Of a stretch of 64,000 bases of DNA, positions 51,431 through 60,733 are shown one piece after another; position 1 is the first letter of the stretch; the number at the start of each line of letters is the position of its first letter. The position numbers and the translations under genes were made by a program. The DNA is from Streptomyces sp. NBC_00306. Its GTDB lineage: Bacteria; Actinomycetota; Actinomycetes; Streptomycetales; Streptomycetaceae. The DNA lies in contig NZ_CP108032.1 in the NCBI RefSeq assembly GCF_036169555.1, forward strand, positions 6,076,001-6,140,000, in the 5' to 3' direction. The notes below the pieces were generated by a model. It saw only the letters and a list, made by a program, of their open reading frames with translations, searched no databases and was not told the DNA's origin.

Positions 51431-51727
51431 ATGGCAACGGACTACGACACCCCACGCAAGACCGACGACGACGTCGATTCCGACAGCCTTGAGGAACTGA
51501 AGGCCCGCCGGAACGACAAGTCGACCTCGACCGTCGACGTCGACGAGTTCGAGGCAGCCGAGGGCATGGAACTGCCCGGCGCGGACCTTTCCAACGAGGA
51601 ACTGGCCGTCCGGGTCCTTCCCAAGCAGGCCGATGAGTTCACCTGCATGAGCTGCTTCCTCGTGCACCACCGCAGTCAGCTGGCGCGCGAGAAGAACGGC
51701 CAGCCCATCTGCCGCGACTGCGACTGA
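51431..51727 (+). CDS. DUF4193 small zinc-ribbon protein
   Basis: 98 aa, ATG 51431 behind GGGGGAGAG. The N-terminal half is very acidic (PRKTDDDVDSDSLEELKARR; DVDEFEAAEGMELPG). The C-terminal half carries two Cys-x2-Cys pairs, EFTCMSCFLVHHRSQLA and CRDCD at the very end, a zinc ribbon of four Cys. Widespread and conserved in actinobacteria (Rv2699c family by memory). Function unknown; the acidic arm plus zinc ribbon resembles small RNA-polymerase-binding proteins, which is only a suggestion. Confidence 0.88.
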   Translation: MATDYDTPRKTDDDVDSDSLEELKARRNDKSTSTVDVDEFEAAEGMELPGADLSNEELAVRVLPKQADEFTCMSCFLVHHRSQLAREKNGQPICRDCD

Positions 51728-51740
51728 GGACTGGTCGGCC

Positions 51741-52670
51741 GTGGCAGACGACACACCGTCCAGGAAGCGGCGTTTCCGGCGTCAGAAGCCGTCGGAGACG
51801 CCCTGGGGCGGTTCGGGACCCGCAGAAGGCGCCACGCCTTCTGACGGGCACTCGGCCGTCCTCCTGCCCCACGGCGCAGGAGACGTCGGGCGGGGCCTTC
51901 CGGCCTCGTTCGAAGGACCCCCGCACGCGGCGGACGGACCCGGGACCCCGGCCAAGCCGGGGCGTCTGGCCGCGGTGCGCCAGGGCGTCCGCAAGAGCGG
52001 CGAGAACGCCAAGGCGGCGCTCGGCCACCTCGCGGACCGGATCATCGAGATCGCGCCGCGTGTGCCGGTGCGTGATCTCGAGACACTCCGCCGGCAGTTC
52101 CCGGGCCTCGGCCCGGAGCAGCTCGCGGACAAACTCGTCGCGGGCGCCGCCAACGCCACCTCGACGGTGGGCGCCGGCATCGGAGCCGCCGCGATGATGC
52201 CCGTACCTCCGGCGATGCCCGCCGAACTGGCCGCGGAGATCGCCGGCGTATCGGCGATCGAAATGAAGCTCATCGCCGAGCTCCACGAGGTCTACGGCAT
52301 GAGGCCGGAAGGCAATCTCAGGGAGCGGAGCACCGCGTATCTGACCGCCTGGACGGAGGAGCGCGGACTCGATGTGACCAAGCCGGCCACCTACAAGAAC
52401 ATCGCGCTGAGCGGCGGTCTCAAGCGCGAGCTGCGCCAGCAGATCATGAAGCGCACGATCCGCAACCTGCCGAACCTGATGCCGTTCATGGTCGGCGCCG
52501 CGGTCGGTGCGGTGATGAACCGGCGGGACACCAGAAAGCTCGCGGACCGCATCCGCAAGGATCTGCGCACCCGGCAGGTGCCCTGGGACGCCCTGCCCGC
52601 CCTGCCGCCCCTGGAGCAGCACAAGGACGCCCTGGACGCGAGCCAGTGGCCCCGGGAGCTCGGGCACTGA
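51741..52670 (+). CDS. Conserved protein of unknown function, possibly EcsC-like
   Basis: 309 aa, GTG 51741, 13 bp after the DUF4193 stop. The first about 75 residues are basic then Gly/Pro-rich and disordered (RKRRFRRQKPSETPWG). The rest is mostly helical, with an Ala/Gly/Pro-rich hydrophobic stretch at about 140-170 (GAGIGAAAMMPVPPAMPAEL), LIAELHEVYGM, and a hydrophobic element near 245-260 (NLMPFMVGAAVGAVMNRRDT). The NxxPFMVGA...VMNRR pattern recalls EcsC-family C-termini, without certainty. Peripheral membrane association is likely. Confidence 0.75.
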   Translation: MADDTPSRKRRFRRQKPSETPWGGSGPAEGATPSDGHSAVLLPHGAGDVGRGLPASFEGPPHAADGPGTPAKPGRLAAVRQGVRKSGENAKAALGHLADRIIEIAPRVPVRDLETLRRQFPGLGPEQLADKLVAGAANATSTVGAGIGAAAMMPVPPAMPAELAAEIAGVSAIEMKLIAELHEVYGMRPEGNLRERSTAYLTAWTEERGLDVTKPATYKNIALSGGLKRELRQQIMKRTIRNLPNLMPFMVGAAVGAVMNRRDTRKLADRIRKDLRTRQVPWDALPALPPLEQHKDALDASQWPRELGH

Positions 52671-52691
52671 GCCCGAGCGCCGGTCCTGGCG

Positions 52692-53150
52692 TCAGGCCGC
52701 CCGCACCGCGGTCAGGGCCGCCGCCAGCGCCTGAGGATCGCGCGTCGACAGATACACGTACGGAGTCGGGTCGTCCGGGTCCGTGATCTCCACCTTCAGC
52801 GCGGTGGGCACGTAGCTGCGCAGCAGCATGAACGCCCGCGGATCGGCCTTGTACGACCGCCAGGCACGCGCCTCCTCGGCATCCAGCGCCACGGGCTCAC
52901 CGAGCGCCGTCAGCGGGATGCGCGCATCGCCCGCGACCAGCGAGCCGGCCACCACCCGGATGCGGACCGAGCCGTAGGAACTGACCACGACGGCCGCCAG
53001 CGCGGAGGCGCCCACGAGCCCCGCGAGCATCGGCAGCGTGCCGAGCGGGAGGGCGACGAGACCGCCCGAGATCCCGAGGAGAGCGGTGATGGCCCACCAC
53101 GAAGCGGGAGCGGTCAGACGTTCGTCGTACTGCGGGGCGGAAGGCTGCAT
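52692..53150 (-). CDS. DUF3093 membrane protein
   Basis: 152 aa, ATG 53150, 7 nt behind the -10-like CAAGCT on the minus strand (leaderless). It opens YDERLTAPASWWAITALLGI, the DUF3093 hallmark. Two membrane spans lie at about 14-35 and 38-58; then a cytoplasmic beta-rich domain with VAGSLVAGDARIPLTALGEP and RAFMLLRSYVPTALKVEITD. Conserved in actinobacteria beside dut (Rv2698 in M. tuberculosis by memory). Function unknown. It is divergent from the thioesterase/dut operon with only 58 bp between start codons. Confidence 0.88.
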   Translation of the reverse strand: MQPSAPQYDERLTAPASWWAITALLGISGGLVALPLGTLPMLAGLVGASALAAVVVSSYGSVRIRVVAGSLVAGDARIPLTALGEPVALDAEEARAWRSYKADPRAFMLLRSYVPTALKVEITDPDDPTPYVYLSTRDPQALAAALTAVRAA

Positions 53151-53157
53151 GCGCTCA

Positions 53158-53200
53158 AGCTTGGCACGGTGCGGCCGGGGGGTATTCGCGCGGGTAAGGT
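53158..53200. promoter_or_regulatory. Divergent leaderless -10 boxes between DUF3093 and thioesterase genes
   Basis: Minus strand: CAAGCT at 53158-53163, 7 nt before ATG 53150. Plus strand: TAAGGT at 53195-53200, 8 nt before GTG 53209. The two promoters share a 58-bp gap. Confidence 0.45.
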
Positions 53201-53208
53201 CTGCGCCT

Positions 53209-53862
53209 GTGAGTACTGCGAAATCCCGGGGGGAGAACCCCGGATCCTCCCCCTCCGCCCCCGGGGCGCGGGGAGACCGCCAGGACCGGGCCTCGGCTCT
53301 GATCCCGCCGGCCGACGCCATAGCGCCGGCCCGCCACCCGGACGCCCCGGCCCCCGGTGAACTCCTCGGCGCTCACTACGACCACTGCTTCGGCTGCGGC
53401 GAGGGCCAGCCCCACGGACTCCATCTCCAGGCGCGGGCCGGTGAAGGCGTGAGCATCACCGCCGAGTTCACCGTCAAGGAGGCCCACCAGGGAGCGCCGG
53501 GCCTCGCGCACGGCGGGGTCCTCGCCACCGCCCTGGACGAGACGCTCGGCTCGCTGAACTGGCTGCTGCGGACCATCGCGGTCACCGGCCGGCTGGAGAC
53601 CGACTTCGTGCGCCCGGTGCCCGTGGACACCGTGCTCCATCTGAAGGCCGAGGTCACCGCCGTCGCCGGCCGCAAGATCTACTCCACCGCCGTCGGCCGG
53701 ATCGGCGGCCCCGAAGGGCCCGTCGCCGTCCGCGCCAACGCTCTCTTCATCGAGGTCAAGGTCGACCACTTCATCGACAACGGCCGTACGGAGGAGATCC
53801 GCGCGGCCATGGCCGACCCCGATCAGATCCGGCGCGCACGCGCCTTCGAGGTGAACCCCTGA
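53209..53862 (+). CDS. Hotdog-fold thioesterase (PaaI/4HBT type)
   Basis: 217 aa from GTG 53209 (leaderless pattern). The first about 55 residues are a disordered Pro/Ala/Gly extension. The hotdog domain begins HYDHCFGCGEGQPHGLHLQA, which includes a Cys-x2-Cys seen in this subgroup. The catalytic region reads HQGAPGLAHGGVLATALDET with the conserved Asp/Glu and HGG loop; VRPVPVDTVLHLKAEV follows. It hydrolyses acyl-CoA thioesters, substrate unknown. Its TGA overlaps the dut ATG (TGATG), so the two are co-translated. Confidence 0.88.
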   Translation: MSTAKSRGENPGSSPSAPGARGDRQDRASALIPPADAIAPARHPDAPAPGELLGAHYDHCFGCGEGQPHGLHLQARAGEGVSITAEFTVKEAHQGAPGLAHGGVLATALDETLGSLNWLLRTIAVTGRLETDFVRPVPVDTVLHLKAEVTAVAGRKIYSTAVGRIGGPEGPVAVRANALFIEVKVDHFIDNGRTEEIRAAMADPDQIRRARAFEVNP

Positions 53863-54374
53863 TGCCCAACCCTGTCGACGTGCTGATCCGTCGTGTGGAC
53901 CCCGAGGTTCCGCTGCCGGCGTACGCGCACCCCGGCGATGCCGGTGCCGATCTGGTGACCTGCGAGGCCGCCGAACTCGCCCCCGGTGAGCGCGCCGTGC
54001 TGCCGACGGGGGTGTCCATCGCACTCCCCGACGGGTACGCGGCCTTCGTGCACCCGCGATCGGGTCTCGCCGCCCGCTGCGGAGTAGCCCTCGTGAATGC
54101 CCCGGGGACGGTGGATGCCGGGTACCGTGGGGAGATCAAGGTGATCGTGGTCAACCTGGACCCGCGCGAGAGTGTGCGGTTCGATCGGTTCGACCGGATT
54201 GCCCAACTGGTCGTCCAGCAGGTCGAGAAGGTGCGCTTCCACGAGGTGGCGGAGCTTCCCGGCTCGGCGCGGGCCGAAGGGGGCTTCGGGTCCACCGGCG
54301 GTCACTCCGTCGTGGACGGCTCTACGGGTGGGAATCGATACGCTTCGGCCGTATCCGACCGGGAAGGACAGTGA
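53862..54374 (+). CDS. dut: dUTP diphosphatase (dUTPase)
   Basis: 170 aa. Hydrolyses dUTP to dUMP, keeping uracil out of DNA and supplying dTMP synthesis. All five trimeric-dUTPase motifs are present: AYAHPGDAGADLVT (I), HPRSGLAARCGV (II), NAPGTVDAGYRGEIKV (III), RFDRIAQLVV (IV), and GSARAEGGFGSTGGH (V, the P-loop-like C-terminal arm), followed by about 20 extra residues. ATG overlaps the thioesterase stop; the DUF3710 gene begins 2 bp after its stop. Confidence 0.96.
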   Translation: MPNPVDVLIRRVDPEVPLPAYAHPGDAGADLVTCEAAELAPGERAVLPTGVSIALPDGYAAFVHPRSGLAARCGVALVNAPGTVDAGYRGEIKVIVVNLDPRESVRFDRFDRIAQLVVQQVEKVRFHEVAELPGSARAEGGFGSTGGHSVVDGSTGGNRYASAVSDREGQ

Positions 54375-54375
54375 C

Positions 54376-55158
54376 GTGTTCGGACGTCGCAAGAAGAGTG
54401 GTTCCGCGGAGGACGCGGACGCAACGGGCGAGGCCGAGCGAGTCGCAGACTTGTCTGCCGAGCGCGACACGGAGTATGCCGACGACGAGGACGGCCCCCG
54501 CCGGACGAATCTTCCGCCGGCGCCGCGGCCCGACGGCCCCTGGGACCTCTCCGAGGTCTCCAAGCCCGGCGAGGGCCGGGTCGATCTGGGCGGCCTCTTC
54601 GTGCCCGGAGTCGAGGGCATGGAGCTGCGCGTCGAGGTAGCGGGTGACGCGATCGTCGCCGCGACGGTCGTCCTGCGCGACAGCGCGGTCCAGCTCCAGG
54701 CGTTCGCCGCGCCCAAGAAGGAAGGCATCTGGGGCGAGGTCCGCGAGGAGATCGCCTCGGGCATCACCCAGCAGGGCGGCATCATCGACGAGGTCGAGGG
54801 CCCGCTCGGCTGGGAACTGCGGGCCCAGGTACCGGTCCAGCTCCCGGACGGCACCGGCGGTGTGCAGCTCGTGCGCTTCGTCGGCGTCGACGGCCCCCGC
54901 TGGTTCCTGCGCGGAGTGATCTCCGGCCAGGGAGCGGTGCAGCCGGAGGCCGCCGGTCTGCTCGAGCAGATCTTCCGGGACGCGGTCGTCGTACGCGGCG
55001 AGGGCCCGATGGCTCCGCGCGACCCGATCGTCCTCAAGCTGCCCGACGATGCCCAGATGGTGCCCGAGGGTGTCCAGCAGGAGGAGCAGGAAGGCTCCCG
55101 CTTCTCCGGAGGCATGGGACAGCTGCAGCGGGGCCCCGAGATCACCGAGGTCCGCTGA
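54376..55158 (+). CDS. DUF3710 family protein
   Basis: 260 aa, GTG 54376 with GGAAGGA ahead, 1 bp after dut. Starts MFGRRKKSG; residues about 15-60 are acidic and disordered. Domain DUF3710 follows (GRVDLGGLFVPGVEGMELRV, QLQAFAAPKKEGIWGEVREE, GPRWFLRGVISGQGAV). No membrane span. Conserved in actinobacteria directly downstream of dut (Rv2696c in M. tuberculosis by memory), function unknown. In this genome the ancestral neighbour order is interrupted right after it by the KdpD/KdpE pair. Confidence 0.88.
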   Translation: MFGRRKKSGSAEDADATGEAERVADLSAERDTEYADDEDGPRRTNLPPAPRPDGPWDLSEVSKPGEGRVDLGGLFVPGVEGMELRVEVAGDAIVAATVVLRDSAVQLQAFAAPKKEGIWGEVREEIASGITQQGGIIDEVEGPLGWELRAQVPVQLPDGTGGVQLVRFVGVDGPRWFLRGVISGQGAVQPEAAGLLEQIFRDAVVVRGEGPMAPRDPIVLKLPDDAQMVPEGVQQEEQEGSRFSGGMGQLQRGPEITEVR

Positions 55159-55431
55159 CGCCGGTCACGCACGACGGATCGCTGACAGCGTTCCAGCACG
55201 ACGGATGGGCCGTACTCCCCGAGCGGGGGTGCGGCCCGTCCGGCTGTCCGGGCGCCGTGGCGTGGCGGGCGCCGGAACCGGCGGTGGGCGAGGCCCCCGA
55301 CACCGCGGCCGCACACGCATCAGAATCACGTCAAAGACGCCGGTCGGGACGGCCATCGGTCCGATATGTCCGAAACCCCCGCCGTAGGGTGCACGCAGGT
55401 TGACGGGCAGTTTCTGAAAGACAATGGGGCC

Positions 55432-57975
55432 ATGGCACGCGGCAAGCTTCGGATATACCTCGGTGCGGCGCCGGGTGTGGGCAAGACCTACGCCATGCTC
55501 TCCGAGGCACACCGCCGTGTGGAGCGGGGGACGGACTGTGTCGTGGCCTTCGTGGAGCACCACGACCGTCCCCGTACCGAGGTCATGCTGCACGGCCTCG
55601 AACAGATCCGGCGACGTGAGATCGAGTACCGCGGCAGCGTCTTCACGGAAATGGACGTCGACGCCGTACTGGAGCGACGGCCCGCTGTCGCCCTGGTGGA
55701 CGAACTGGCCCACACCAATGTGCCGGGCTCGCGCAATTCCAAGCGGTGGCAGGACGTCGAGGAACTGCTCGCGGCCGGGATCGACGTCGTGTCGAGCGTC
55801 AACATCCAGCACTTCGAGTCGCTGGGTGACGTGGTCGAGTCGATCACCGGGGTACGGCAGCGCGAGACCGTACCCGACGAGGTCGTCCGCCGTGCCGATC
55901 AGCTCGAACTGGTCGACATGTCGCCACAGGCACTCCGCCGCCGCATGGCCCACGGCAACATCTACAAGCCGGACAAGGTCGACGCGGCCCTCTCCAACTA
56001 CTTCCGCCCCGGCAACCTCACGGCCCTGCGGGAACTGGCGCTCCTGTGGGTCGCCGACCGGGTGGACGAATACCTCCAGCAGTACCGCGGCGAGCACAAC
56101 ATCCGCTCCACCTGGCAGGCCCGGGAACGCATCGTCGTCGGCCTCACCGGCGGACCCGAGGGCCGCACCCTCATCCGGCGCGCCGCCCGCATGGCCGCCA
56201 AGGGTTCCGGCAGCGAGATCCTCGCCGTCTACATCGCCCGCAGCGACGGCTTGACCTCCGCGTCGCCCAAGGAGCTGGCCGTCCAGCGAACCCTCGTCGA
56301 GGACCTCGGCGGCACCTTCCACCACGTCATCGGCGACGACGTCCCGACATCGCTGCTGGACTTCGCGCGTGGGGTCAACGCCACCCAGATCGTGCTCGGC
56401 TCCAGCCGACGGAAGGCCTGGCAGTACATCTTCGGACCCGGCGTGGGAGCCACGGTCGCCCGCGAGTCGGGACCCGATCTGGACGTGCACATCGTCACGC
56501 ACGGCGAGGCCGGCAAGGGCCGCGGGCTGCCGGTGGCCCGCGGCGCGCGGCTCGGCCGCTCCCGGATCATCTGGGGCTGGATCGTCGGCGTCGTCGCCCC
56601 GATACTGCTCTCCCTGCTGCTCACCGCCCTCGACGACCGTCTGGGTCTCGCCAACGACGTCCTGCTCTTCCTGTTCCTGACCGTGCTGGCGGCGCTGCTC
56701 GGCGGGCTGCTGCCCGCCCTGGCCTCCGCGGCGGTGGGCTCGCTGCTGCTGAACTACTACTTCACCCCACCCACGCGCACGCTCACGGTCGCCGACCCCA
56801 AGAACCTCGTCGCCATCGTGATCTTCTTCGCGGTGGGCGTGGCGGTGGCCTCCGTGGTCGATCTCGCCGCCCGGCGCACCCATCAGGCCGCCCGGCTGCG
56901 CGCCGAATCCGAGATCCTCTCCTTCCTCGCCGGCAGCGTGCTGCGCGGCGAGACCACTCTGGACGCCCTGCTGGAACGGGTCCGCGAGACCTTCGCCATG
57001 GAGTCCGTGGCGCTGCTGGAGAGACAGAGCGACGTCGATCCGTGGACCACCGCGGGCAGCGTCGGCCCCAGCTCCGTCGTGCGGCCCGAGGACGCCGAGG
57101 TGGACATGCCCGTCGGCGACCACATGGCGCTCGCGCTCTCCGGACGGGTGCTGCCCGCCGAGGACCGCAGGGTGCTGGCCGCGTTCGCCGCGCAGGCCGC
57201 CGTGGTCCTCGACCGGCAGCGTCTGGTCGGGCAGGCGGAGGAGGCCCGCAGGCTCGCGGAGGGCAACAAGATCCGTACCTCGCTCCTCGCCGCCGTCAGC
57301 CACGATCTGCGCACGCCGCTGGCCGCCATCAAGGCCGCCGTCACCTCGCTGCGGTCCGACGACGTCGCATGGTCGCAGGAGGACCGGGACGAGTTCCTCG
57401 AAGGGATCGAGGACGGCGCCGACCGGCTCGACCATCTCGTCGGCAACCTCCTCGACATGTCCCGCCTCCAGACCGGCACCGTCACCCCGCTGATCCGGGT
57501 GACCGACCTCGACGAGGTGGTGCCGATGGCCCTCGTCTCGGTCCCCGACGACAGCGTCGAACTGGACGTGCCCGAGACCCTGCCGATGGTGGCCGTCGAC
57601 CGTGGCCTGCTGGAGCGCGCCGTCGCGAACATCGTCGAGAACGCCGTCAAGTACAGCCCCGACGCCACCCCCGTCACCGTGGCCGCGAGCGCCCTCGGCG
57701 ACCGGGTCGAGGTGCGCGTCGCCGACCGCGGCCCCGGCGTCCCCGATGACGAGAAGGAGCGGATATTCGAACCGTTCCAGCGCTACGGTGACGCTCCACG
57801 GGGTGCCGGAGTCGGCCTCGGCCTCGCGGTCGCCCGCGGCTTCGTCGAGGCCATGGGCGGCACCCTCACCGCCGAGGACACCCCCGGCGGCGGCATGACC
57901 ATGGTCCTCACCCTCCAGGCGGCCCCTCGCCATGAGCCCGCCGAGCCCGGTCTCTCCTCCGGGATCACCTCGTGA
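55432..57975 (+). CDS. kdpD: KdpD-type sensor histidine kinase
   Basis: 847 aa from ATG 55432 (in-frame ATG 55366 is less likely because the family starts ARGKLRIYLGAAPGVGKTYA). Order: KdpD N-domain with Walker A GAAPGVGKT and Walker B VALVDELAHTN (1-210); universal-stress-protein domain (about 235-360); four membrane spans of DUF4118 (about 380-480); GAF-like region; HisKA with His624 in VSHDLRTPLAAIKA; HATPase with NIVENAVKYSPDA and GVGLGLAVARGFVEAMGG. It senses low potassium/turgor, and the USP domain of homologues binds c-di-AMP. No kdpFABC pump genes are present in the window. Confidence 0.9.
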   Translation: MARGKLRIYLGAAPGVGKTYAMLSEAHRRVERGTDCVVAFVEHHDRPRTEVMLHGLEQIRRREIEYRGSVFTEMDVDAVLERRPAVALVDELAHTNVPGSRNSKRWQDVEELLAAGIDVVSSVNIQHFESLGDVVESITGVRQRETVPDEVVRRADQLELVDMSPQALRRRMAHGNIYKPDKVDAALSNYFRPGNLTALRELALLWVADRVDEYLQQYRGEHNIRSTWQARERIVVGLTGGPEGRTLIRRAARMAAKGSGSEILAVYIARSDGLTSASPKELAVQRTLVEDLGGTFHHVIGDDVPTSLLDFARGVNATQIVLGSSRRKAWQYIFGPGVGATVARESGPDLDVHIVTHGEAGKGRGLPVARGARLGRSRIIWGWIVGVVAPILLSLLLTALDDRLGLANDVLLFLFLTVLAALLGGLLPALASAAVGSLLLNYYFTPPTRTLTVADPKNLVAIVIFFAVGVAVASVVDLAARRTHQAARLRAESEILSFLAGSVLRGETTLDALLERVRETFAMESVALLERQSDVDPWTTAGSVGPSSVVRPEDAEVDMPVGDHMALALSGRVLPAEDRRVLAAFAAQAAVVLDRQRLVGQAEEARRLAEGNKIRTSLLAAVSHDLRTPLAAIKAAVTSLRSDDVAWSQEDRDEFLEGIEDGADRLDHLVGNLLDMSRLQTGTVTPLIRVTDLDEVVPMALVSVPDDSVELDVPETLPMVAVDRGLLERAVANIVENAVKYSPDATPVTVAASALGDRVEVRVADRGPGVPDDEKERIFEPFQRYGDAPRGAGVGLGLAVARGFVEAMGGTLTAEDTPGGGMTMVLTLQAAPRHEPAEPGLSSGITS

Positions 57976-58052
57976 ACGGCCGGGACGGGGGAGCCGGGGG
58001 CAGTGTGGGCGGGGACAGTGGAGAAACGACAGTGCAGAAAGGCAGGCCCGCC

Positions 58053-58742
<690 letters not shown>

Positions 58743-58806
58743 GGCCCCTTCCGGCCGCCCCGGCAGCCGTGGCAATGCGGCACCCGGAGCCGCCGTCGGC
58801 GGCCGG

Positions 58807-58812
58807 TAGGCT
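58807..58812 (+). promoter_or_regulatory. -10 box, leaderless promoter of OB-fold gene
   Basis: TAGGCT, 6 nt before ATG 58819. Confidence 0.45.
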
Positions 58813-58818
58813 TGCTGT

Positions 58819-59235
58819 ATGAGCGCTGTACCCCGTTCCGGGAATGCCGACAGGGCAGAGAAGCCCGCCGGCCGCTTCCGCCGCATGCTCGACCGGCTGT
58901 CCAGCTCGCAGGAAGACCTCGAATCGGAGGAGCTGCGAGAAGACGCGCAGGCATCGGGGTGTACCCGCATATCCGAGTGCAACGACCGCCAGATAGTCCG
59001 GGTGGCTGGTACCTTGCGCACGGTCACCCTGCGCCCGCGGGCCGGAGTGCCCGCTCTGGAGGCGGAGCTCTTCGACGGTACGGCCCCACTGGACGTCGTC
59101 TGGCTCGGCCGCCGGTCGATCGTGGGCATAGAACCGGGCCGCAGGCTGATCGCCTCGGGACGGATCTCCATGAGCCACGGCCGCCGGGTGCTGTTCAATC
59201 CCAAATACGAACTCCGACCACTCGGACAGGAGTAG
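58819..59235 (+). CDS. OB-fold nucleic-acid-binding-type protein
   Basis: 138 aa. N-terminal disordered 40 residues; then CTRISECNDRQIVRVAGTLR, VTLRPRAGVPALEAELFDGT, APLDVVWLGRRSIVGIEPGR and RLIASGRISMSHGRRVLFNP, a compact OB fold of about 90 residues, like a RecG/DNA-helicase OB module. Conserved in actinobacteria beside DUF3159 (Rv2694c by memory). Function unknown. It starts leaderless and is followed after 3 bp by DUF3159, so they form one unit. Confidence 0.87.
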   Translation: MSAVPRSGNADRAEKPAGRFRRMLDRLSSSQEDLESEELREDAQASGCTRISECNDRQIVRVAGTLRTVTLRPRAGVPALEAELFDGTAPLDVVWLGRRSIVGIEPGRRLIASGRISMSHGRRVLFNPKYELRPLGQE

Positions 59236-59238
59236 CCG

Positions 59239-59976
59239 GTGACGTCTGTCGACAAGCCGACCACGACGAACGACCAGCAGCAGCAGGACAGGGACGCCAA
59301 GGCGGTCACCGAGGCGGCCCTGTTCGAGGCCTTCGGCGGCGTGCGCGGCATGGTGGAGACGGTCCTGCCCGGACTGCTTTTCGTCACGATCTTCACGATC
59401 AACAAGGACCTGCACATCGCGGCGATCGCGGCTCTCGCGGTCTCCCTGACGCTCGTCGCGGTCCGCCTGCTGCGCAAGGACACCGTCAAGCACGCCTTCA
59501 GCGGCGTCTTCGGGGTGGCCTTCGGTGTCGTCTTCGCGATGATGACCGGCAACGCCAAGGACTTCTATCTGCCGGGCATGCTCTACACCCTCGGCCTGGC
59601 CCTCGCGTACATCATCACGACCATCGCGGGCGTCCCGCTGATCGGTCTGATCCTCGGACCGGTCTTCAAGGAGAACCTGTCCTGGCGCACCCGTAACCCG
59701 GGCCGCAAGAAGGCGTACGCCAAGGCCAGCTGGGCGTGGGGCCTGATCCTGCTCGCCAAGTGCGCGATTCTCTTCCCGCTCTACTGGTGGGCCGACACCA
59801 CACAGTTCGGCTGGGTCCTGGTCGCCCTCAAGATCCCGCCGTTCCTACTGGCCGTCTATCTGACCTGGCTGTTCCTGGCGAAGGCGCCCCCGCCCATCGA
59901 CGTCTTCGCCGAGATGGAGGCGGAGGAGCTCGCCGAGCAGGAGCGCAAGGCGGCGGCGCAGCAGCGCGAGGCGTAG
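59239..59976 (+). CDS. DUF3159 integral membrane protein
   Basis: 245 aa, GTG 59239 with GACAGGAG upstream, 3 bp after the OB-fold gene. About six membrane spans between residues 40 and 220 (VETVLPGLLFVTIFTI; IAAIAALAVSLTLVAVRLL; VPLIGLILGPVF; WGLILLAKCAILFPLYWWAD). The C-terminus is charged and coiled (EMEAEELAEQERKAAAQQRE). DUF3159 is conserved next to the TrkA-like ceoBC genes in actinobacteria; a transport or ion-related role is inferred from position only. Confidence 0.88.
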   Translation: MTSVDKPTTTNDQQQQDRDAKAVTEAALFEAFGGVRGMVETVLPGLLFVTIFTINKDLHIAAIAALAVSLTLVAVRLLRKDTVKHAFSGVFGVAFGVVFAMMTGNAKDFYLPGMLYTLGLALAYIITTIAGVPLIGLILGPVFKENLSWRTRNPGRKKAYAKASWAWGLILLAKCAILFPLYWWADTTQFGWVLVALKIPPFLLAVYLTWLFLAKAPPPIDVFAEMEAEELAEQERKAAAQQREA

Positions 59977-60005
59977 CCCTCGCCGACAGCGCACGGAGCT
60001 CCGAC

Positions 60006-60049
60006 GACGAGAGGGGCCCGGGACCGATCGGTCCCGGGCCCCTCTCGTC
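60006..60049. terminator. Strong bidirectional terminator between DUF3159 and TrkA genes
   Basis: A perfect 44-bp palindrome (22-bp arms) centred on gatc, between convergent genes; the longest stem in the window. Confidence 0.92.
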
Positions 60050-60061
60050 ATGCTGTGCCGT

Positions 60062-60733
60062 TCAGGAAATCTCCCGGCGGACCGAGAGCAGGTCCTCCAG
60101 TTGTTCCTCGCGGGCCTGGGCCGCCACGAACAGCAGCTCGTCACCCGCCTCCAGCGTCTCCTCCGTGCTGGGCGTGAGCACCCGCGAGCCGCGGATGATC
60201 GTGACCAGGGAGGTGTCCTCCGGCCAGGCCACATCGCCGACCGAGGTGCCCGCCAGCGCCGACTCCGGCGGGAGCGTCAGCTCCACCAGGTTCGCGTCGC
60301 CGTGGCTGAAGCGGAGCAGCCGGACGAGATCACCGACGCTCACCGCCTCCTCCACCAGCGCCGACATCAGGCGCGGTGTGGAGACCGCGACGTCGACGCC
60401 CCAGGACTCGTTGAAGAGCCACTCGTTCTTCGGGTTGTTGACCCGGGCCACCACCCTCGGCACCCCGTACTCGGTCTTCGCCAGCAGCGAGACGACCAGA
60501 TTGACCTTGTCGTCACCGGTCGCCGCGATCACGACGTTGCACCGCTGGAGCGCCGCCTCGTCGAGCGAGGTGATCTCGCACGCGTCGGCGAGCAGCCACT
60601 CGGCCTGCGGCACCCGCTCCACCGAGATGGCGGTCGGTGCCTTGTCGACGAGGAGGACCTCGTGCCCGTTCTCCAGCAGTTCGCCCGCGATGGAACGGCC
60701 CACCGCGCCGGCGCCCGCGATTGCGACGCGCAT
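60062..60733 (-). CDS. TrkA-type RCK potassium-channel regulatory protein (CeoC-like)
   Basis: 223 aa. RCK_N Rossmann domain with the NAD-binding GAGAVGRSIAGEL, acidic LLVDKAP and VVIAATGDDKVNLVV; RCK_C (TrkA_C) at about 140-222 (GDLVRLLRFSHGDANLVELTL, then SALAGTSVGDVAWP). Cytoplasmic gating subunit for a potassium transporter. It overlaps the end of the second trk gene by one base (TGATG), forming a tight pair. RCK_C domains of many Gram-positives bind c-di-AMP, which is possible here. Mycobacterial CeoB/CeoC are the nearest described pair by position. Confidence 0.92.
   Translation of the reverse strand: MRVAIAGAGAVGRSIAGELLENGHEVLLVDKAPTAISVERVPQAEWLLADACEITSLDEAALQRCNVVIAATGDDKVNLVVSLLAKTEYGVPRVVARVNNPKNEWLFNESWGVDVAVSTPRLMSALVEEAVSVGDLVRLLRFSHGDANLVELTLPPESALAGTSVGDVAWPEDTSLVTIIRGSRVLTPSTEETLEAGDELLFVAAQAREEQLEDLLSVRREIS

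Noticed and set aside
55165-57933. 922-codon open frame antisense to kdpD
   Set aside because: Shadow of kdpD codon bias; no recognisable domain or ribosome site.
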